This document shows positions 61,837-64,000 of a stretch of DNA of 64,000 nt, piece after piece (the first letter of the stretch is position 1; each line of letters starts with the position of its first letter). The notes under the pieces were generated by a model, which was not told the origin of the DNA, did not search any database, and worked only from the letters and a program-made list of their open reading frames with translations. Location: NCBI GenBank assembly GCA_045576855.1, contig JAZNHG010000059.1, forward strand, positions 1 to 64,000, in the 5' to 3' direction. This DNA is from Colimorpha sp045576855 (GTDB taxonomy: Bacteria > Bacteroidota > Bacteroidia > Bacteroidales > P3). Position numbers and translations under genes: made by a program.

Positions 61837-62823
61837 CTATTCATTCATACGGCGGATGACACCTTTGTGGTGCAGGGTGGTTTCGTAGAGGTTGTCCAGG
61901 CTCTCGAAGTTCACCACGCGGCGGATAGCCTCGGCCAGCAGCCAGTCGCAACTGAGCACGTGTATCTTCTCCGACTCGCGCTTCAGGGGGATGGTGTCGG
62001 CCACCACAAGCTCTTCCAGATCGGAGGCTTCCACTTTCTCGATGGCGTTGCCGCTCAGCACGGGGTGGGTAATCATGGCGCGCACGCTCTTGGCACCGCT
62101 TTGTTTGATGATGGCGGCGGCTTTGCAGATGGTGCTGCCGGTGTCGATGATGTCGTCCAGCAGGATAACATGCTTGCCTTCCACATCGCCAATGAGGCGC
62201 ATCTCGCCTATCTCGTTGGGTTTGTTGCGATGCTTGTAGCAGATGACGAAGCTGTTGTTGAGCGTCTTGGCATAGGTGCCGGCACGCTTGCTGCCGCCCA
62301 TGTCGGGGCTGGCAAACATCACATCCTCGATGTCGAATTTCTCGCGGATATAGGGCATGAAGAGGCTGGAGCCGTACAGATGGTCGACCGGGATATTGAA
62401 GAATCCCTGAATCTGGTCGGCATGCAGGTCCATCGTAATCACACGGTCCACGCCAGCCACGCTGATCATGTCGGCAATCAGCTTGGATGCGATGGGCACA
62501 TGGGGGCGGTCCTTGCGGTCCTGACGTGCGAAACCATAGTAGGGTATCACAGCGATAATCTTCTGGGCCGAGGCACGCTTGGCTGCATCGATCATCATCA
62601 GCAACTCAAACAGATTGTCGGTCGGCGGTATGGTCGACTGGATGATGAACACGATGCCGCCGCGGATAGTCTCCTCGTAGGAGGGTTGGAATTCGCCGTC
62701 GGCATACTGGAAAACAGTCGAATTGCCCAGCGGAATGCCGTAGATTTCCGCCACGCGACGGGCCAGCCCCTGGGTGGCGCGCCCCGCGAAAATGAACACT
62801 TTGTCAGAACGTTTGTCGCTCAT
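61837..62823 (-). CDS. prs: Ribose-phosphate pyrophosphokinase
   Basis: Makes PRPP from ribose-5-phosphate and ATP, feeding nucleotide, His and Trp synthesis. 328 residues. IFAGRATQGLARRV, the FARQDRKDRPH flexible loop and the PRPP-binding VILLDDIIDTGSTI are all present. The leader carries a TATTTTTG promoter at 62889-62919. First gene of a prs-rplY pair. Confidence 0.97.
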   Translation of the reverse strand: MSDKRSDKVFIFAGRATQGLARRVAEIYGIPLGNSTVFQYADGEFQPSYEETIRGGIVFIIQSTIPPTDNLFELLMMIDAAKRASAQKIIAVIPYYGFARQDRKDRPHVPIASKLIADMISVAGVDRVITMDLHADQIQGFFNIPVDHLYGSSLFMPYIREKFDIEDVMFASPDMGGSKRAGTYAKTLNNSFVICYKHRNKPNEIGEMRLIGDVEGKHVILLDDIIDTGSTICKAAAIIKQSGAKSVRAMITHPVLSGNAIEKVEASDLEELVVADTIPLKRESEKIHVLSCDWLLAEAIRRVVNFESLDNLYETTLHHKGVIRRMNE

Positions 62824-62888
62824 TATGATTTTGATTTTAGGTTTCTTACAAAGAATATTTTAGTTTCTTTAGTCGTTGAAAACGAGTG

Positions 62889-62919
62889 CAAAAATACACT
62901 TTTTTTATTGATTGGCAAA
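62889..62919 (-). promoter_or_regulatory. Promoter of prs
   Basis: Minus strand TTTTG, 18 nt, TATTTTTG, divergent from the tRNA-Leu promoter. Confidence 0.75.
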
Positions 62920-62925
62920 AAAATA

Positions 62926-62957
62926 TTTTGCCGTGTGCAGAAAAGTGTGTAATTTTG
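62926..62957 (+). promoter_or_regulatory. Promoter of tRNA-Leu
   Basis: TTTTG, 19 nt, TAATTTTG. Confidence 0.8.
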
Positions 62958-62983
62958 CACCCGCTTTCAAGACGAAAAGCGAT

Positions 62984-63066
62984 GCCCTGGTGGTGGAATG
63001 GTAGACACGGTAGACTCAAAATCTGCTGCCGGCAACGGCGTGAGGGTTCAAGTCCCTCCCGGGGTA
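62984..63066 (+). tRNA. tRNA-Leu(CAA)
   Basis: Acceptor GCCCTGG/CCGGGGT (G-T at position 1-72), discriminator A, CCA not encoded. Anticodon arm GTAGA-CTCAAAA-TCTGC gives CAA. A class II variable arm and the T arm GGGTTCAAGTCCC are present. Confidence 0.95.
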
Positions 63067-63070
63067 CAGA

Positions 63071-63099
63071 AGAGCACTGCATAGCGGTGCTCTTTTTTT
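63071..63099 (+). terminator. Terminator of tRNA-Leu
   Basis: AGAGCAC / GTGCTCT hairpin followed by T7. Confidence 0.9.
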
Positions 63100-63207
63100 G
63101 TTGGCCGGCGGGCGACGCGGCGGGTGGCGGGGGCGGACAGCGGGCGGAAGGGGGCCAAACGGCTCCCTCACGTGTGCGCATGCCGACATACAGATGAATT
63201 TACCCCA

Positions 63208-63347
63208 CCTGTTGTGAGGCAAAAAACCGCCCTTGTAACCCACTGAACGTCAGGCCCCCAACCTATCATCGACTTACCAACGACTTACCAACGACTTACC
63301 AACGACTTACCAACACCTACTACAGTAGTAGTTGATAAGGTTTTAGC
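63208..63347 (+). repeat. Intergenic repeat element, family A, copy 4
   Basis: CCTGTTGTGAGGCAAAAAA, TGTAACCCACTGAACGTCAG, CCCCAACCTATCATCGAC, four TTACCAACGAC units, CACCTACTAC AGTAGTAG dyad and TTGATAAGGTTTTAGCC. Nothing else is seen in 63100-63463. Confidence 0.85.
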
Positions 63348-63463
63348 CTACCGATGGAGGGGCTATCGTGGCTCGATGGGGGCGGGGTGTGCCGGGGTGA
63401 ATTTTATGGCGTCCGGACACAATATTTCCGCGCCCATAGCGTTGTTAGAGCAGGAACTATAAA

Positions 63464-63886
63464 ATGAGACATTCTATGAAGAAGATAATCCTGATGATGC
63501 TGGCGCTGGCAGGCGGTCTGGCGGCCACGGCACAGTCGACGACGCCGACAGCCACGGTGGGCGGCACCGAGGTGTACACCGTGGTGGAGCAAGACCCGGA
63601 GTTCGACGGCGGCATGGAGGCGCTGGCACCGTGGCTGGGTGCGCACGTGAACTATCCGGCCGAGGCCCAGCGGCAGCAGCTGGAAGGGACGGTGTTTGTC
63701 ACCTTTGTGGTGGAGACCGACGGGTCGATATCCAACGTGCGGGTGCTGAACCACCGCGAGGAGATGGCCCCGCTGGAGGCCGAGGCGGTGCGCGTGGTGC
63801 GTGCCATGCCCAAGTGGAAGGCCGGCAAGCAGCGCGGCAAGAAGGTGCGCGTGCAGTTCACGCTGCCTATCGTATTCAAACTATAG
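63464..63886 (+). CDS. TonB C-terminal domain protein
   Basis: 140 residues with signal peptide (MKKIILMMLALAGGLAATA) and a C-terminal TonB-type domain (VNYPAEAQRQQLEGTVFVTFVVETDGSI, then FTLPIVFKL). No membrane anchor segment like that of classic TonB, so it is a small secreted TonB-domain protein common in Bacteroidetes. The start could be the ATG at 63464 or the one 12 nt later (MKKII). Confidence 0.85.
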   Translation: MRHSMKKIILMMLALAGGLAATAQSTTPTATVGGTEVYTVVEQDPEFDGGMEALAPWLGAHVNYPAEAQRQQLEGTVFVTFVVETDGSISNVRVLNHREEMAPLEAEAVRVVRAMPKWKAGKQRGKKVRVQFTLPIVFKL

Positions 63887-63890
63887 TAGT

Positions 63891-64000
63891 ATGAAAGTCA
63901 TCATCTTAGGGCCGGCATGGCCCTACAGGGGCGGCATCGCAGCCTTCGGCGAGCGGTTGGCACGCCAATACCAGCAGGAGGGTCACGAGGTGGAGATGGT
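63891..64000 (+). CDS. Glycosyltransferase family 4, partial (window end)
   Basis: The first 36 residues (MKVIILGPAWPYRGGIAAFG, then ERLARQYQQEGHEVEMV) match the start of a GT4-type glycosyltransferase N-terminal domain, with the GGIA loop. The gene is truncated by the window edge; 4 nt lie between the TonB-domain stop and its start. Confidence 0.7.
   Translation, partial: MKVIILGPAWPYRGGIAAFGERLARQYQQEGHEVEM

Overview
This window looks like a chromosomal segment of a fairly GC-rich, uncultured member of the Bacteroidales. The evidence is the promoter style (TTTG, about 19 nt, then TAnnTTTG), the scarcity of Shine-Dalgarno sites, a type IX secretion sorting tail, GH97 and GH78 glycosidases, a long Bacteroidetes-type NusB, and the sdhC-A-B arrangement. 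Most of it is core metabolism and translation, with a glycan-degradation block, several AT-rich probable imports, and a remarkable load of short-period repeats.

Layout. 1-3693: a leftward promoter leaving the window, a repeat element, anmK, a secreted Ser/Thr/Arg-rich protein and a nucleoside phosphorylase. 3696-13047 (minus): a tightly packed run leuS-nusB-DUF1573 lipoprotein-yajC-ybbR-coaE-GH3/serine hydrolase-djlA-like. 13301-16306 (minus): nrdDG behind a cobalamin riboswitch. 16570-21599: a DUF6266 protein, an AAA/DUF4143 ATPase bracketed by two copies of a palindromic element, a freestanding structured RNA of about 316 nt with its own promoter and terminator, and a secreted leucine-rich-repeat protein. 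21793-27583: dnaK, then AT-richer accessory genes (Doc-like Fic protein, HU protein, DnaJ/TerB-like trio, zeta-type toxin with a small partner). 27696-38308 (minus): two GH78 rhamnosidases (one with an in-frame stop) and two GH97 enzymes. 38355-40222: serine/threonine transporter and guanine deaminase. 40950-49592 (plus): M13 peptidase, thioredoxin-like lipid-facing protein, mutL, rhomboid, valS. 49717-55561 (minus): small lipoprotein, MazF-type toxin pair, sdhB-sdhA-lipoprotein-sdhC. 56045-64000: sodium symporter, RNase Z, tRNA-Ser, DUF4424-like protein, an unknown gene wedged before alaX, rplY, prs, tRNA-Leu, a TonB-domain protein and the start of a glycosyltransferase.

The strongest unexplained signals are (1) the structured RNA at 19322-19637, which shares its promoter sequence almost exactly with tRNA-Ser; (2) families of tandem repeats with periods of 7, 8 or 11 nt, several read in frame inside valS, sdhA, nrdD, glycosidases and a transporter, and one inside the nrdD riboswitch; and (3) a family of about 140-bp intergenic elements built on an 11-nt TACC-type array with conserved flanks, found at four places and with relatives at three more. 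The nrdD riboswitch suggests that the cell represses its B12-independent reductase when B12 is available, implying a B12-dependent reductase elsewhere.

No CRISPR array, rRNA, integrase or insertion-sequence transposase was seen. All assignments are from reading sequence and remembered family features; no database search was run.
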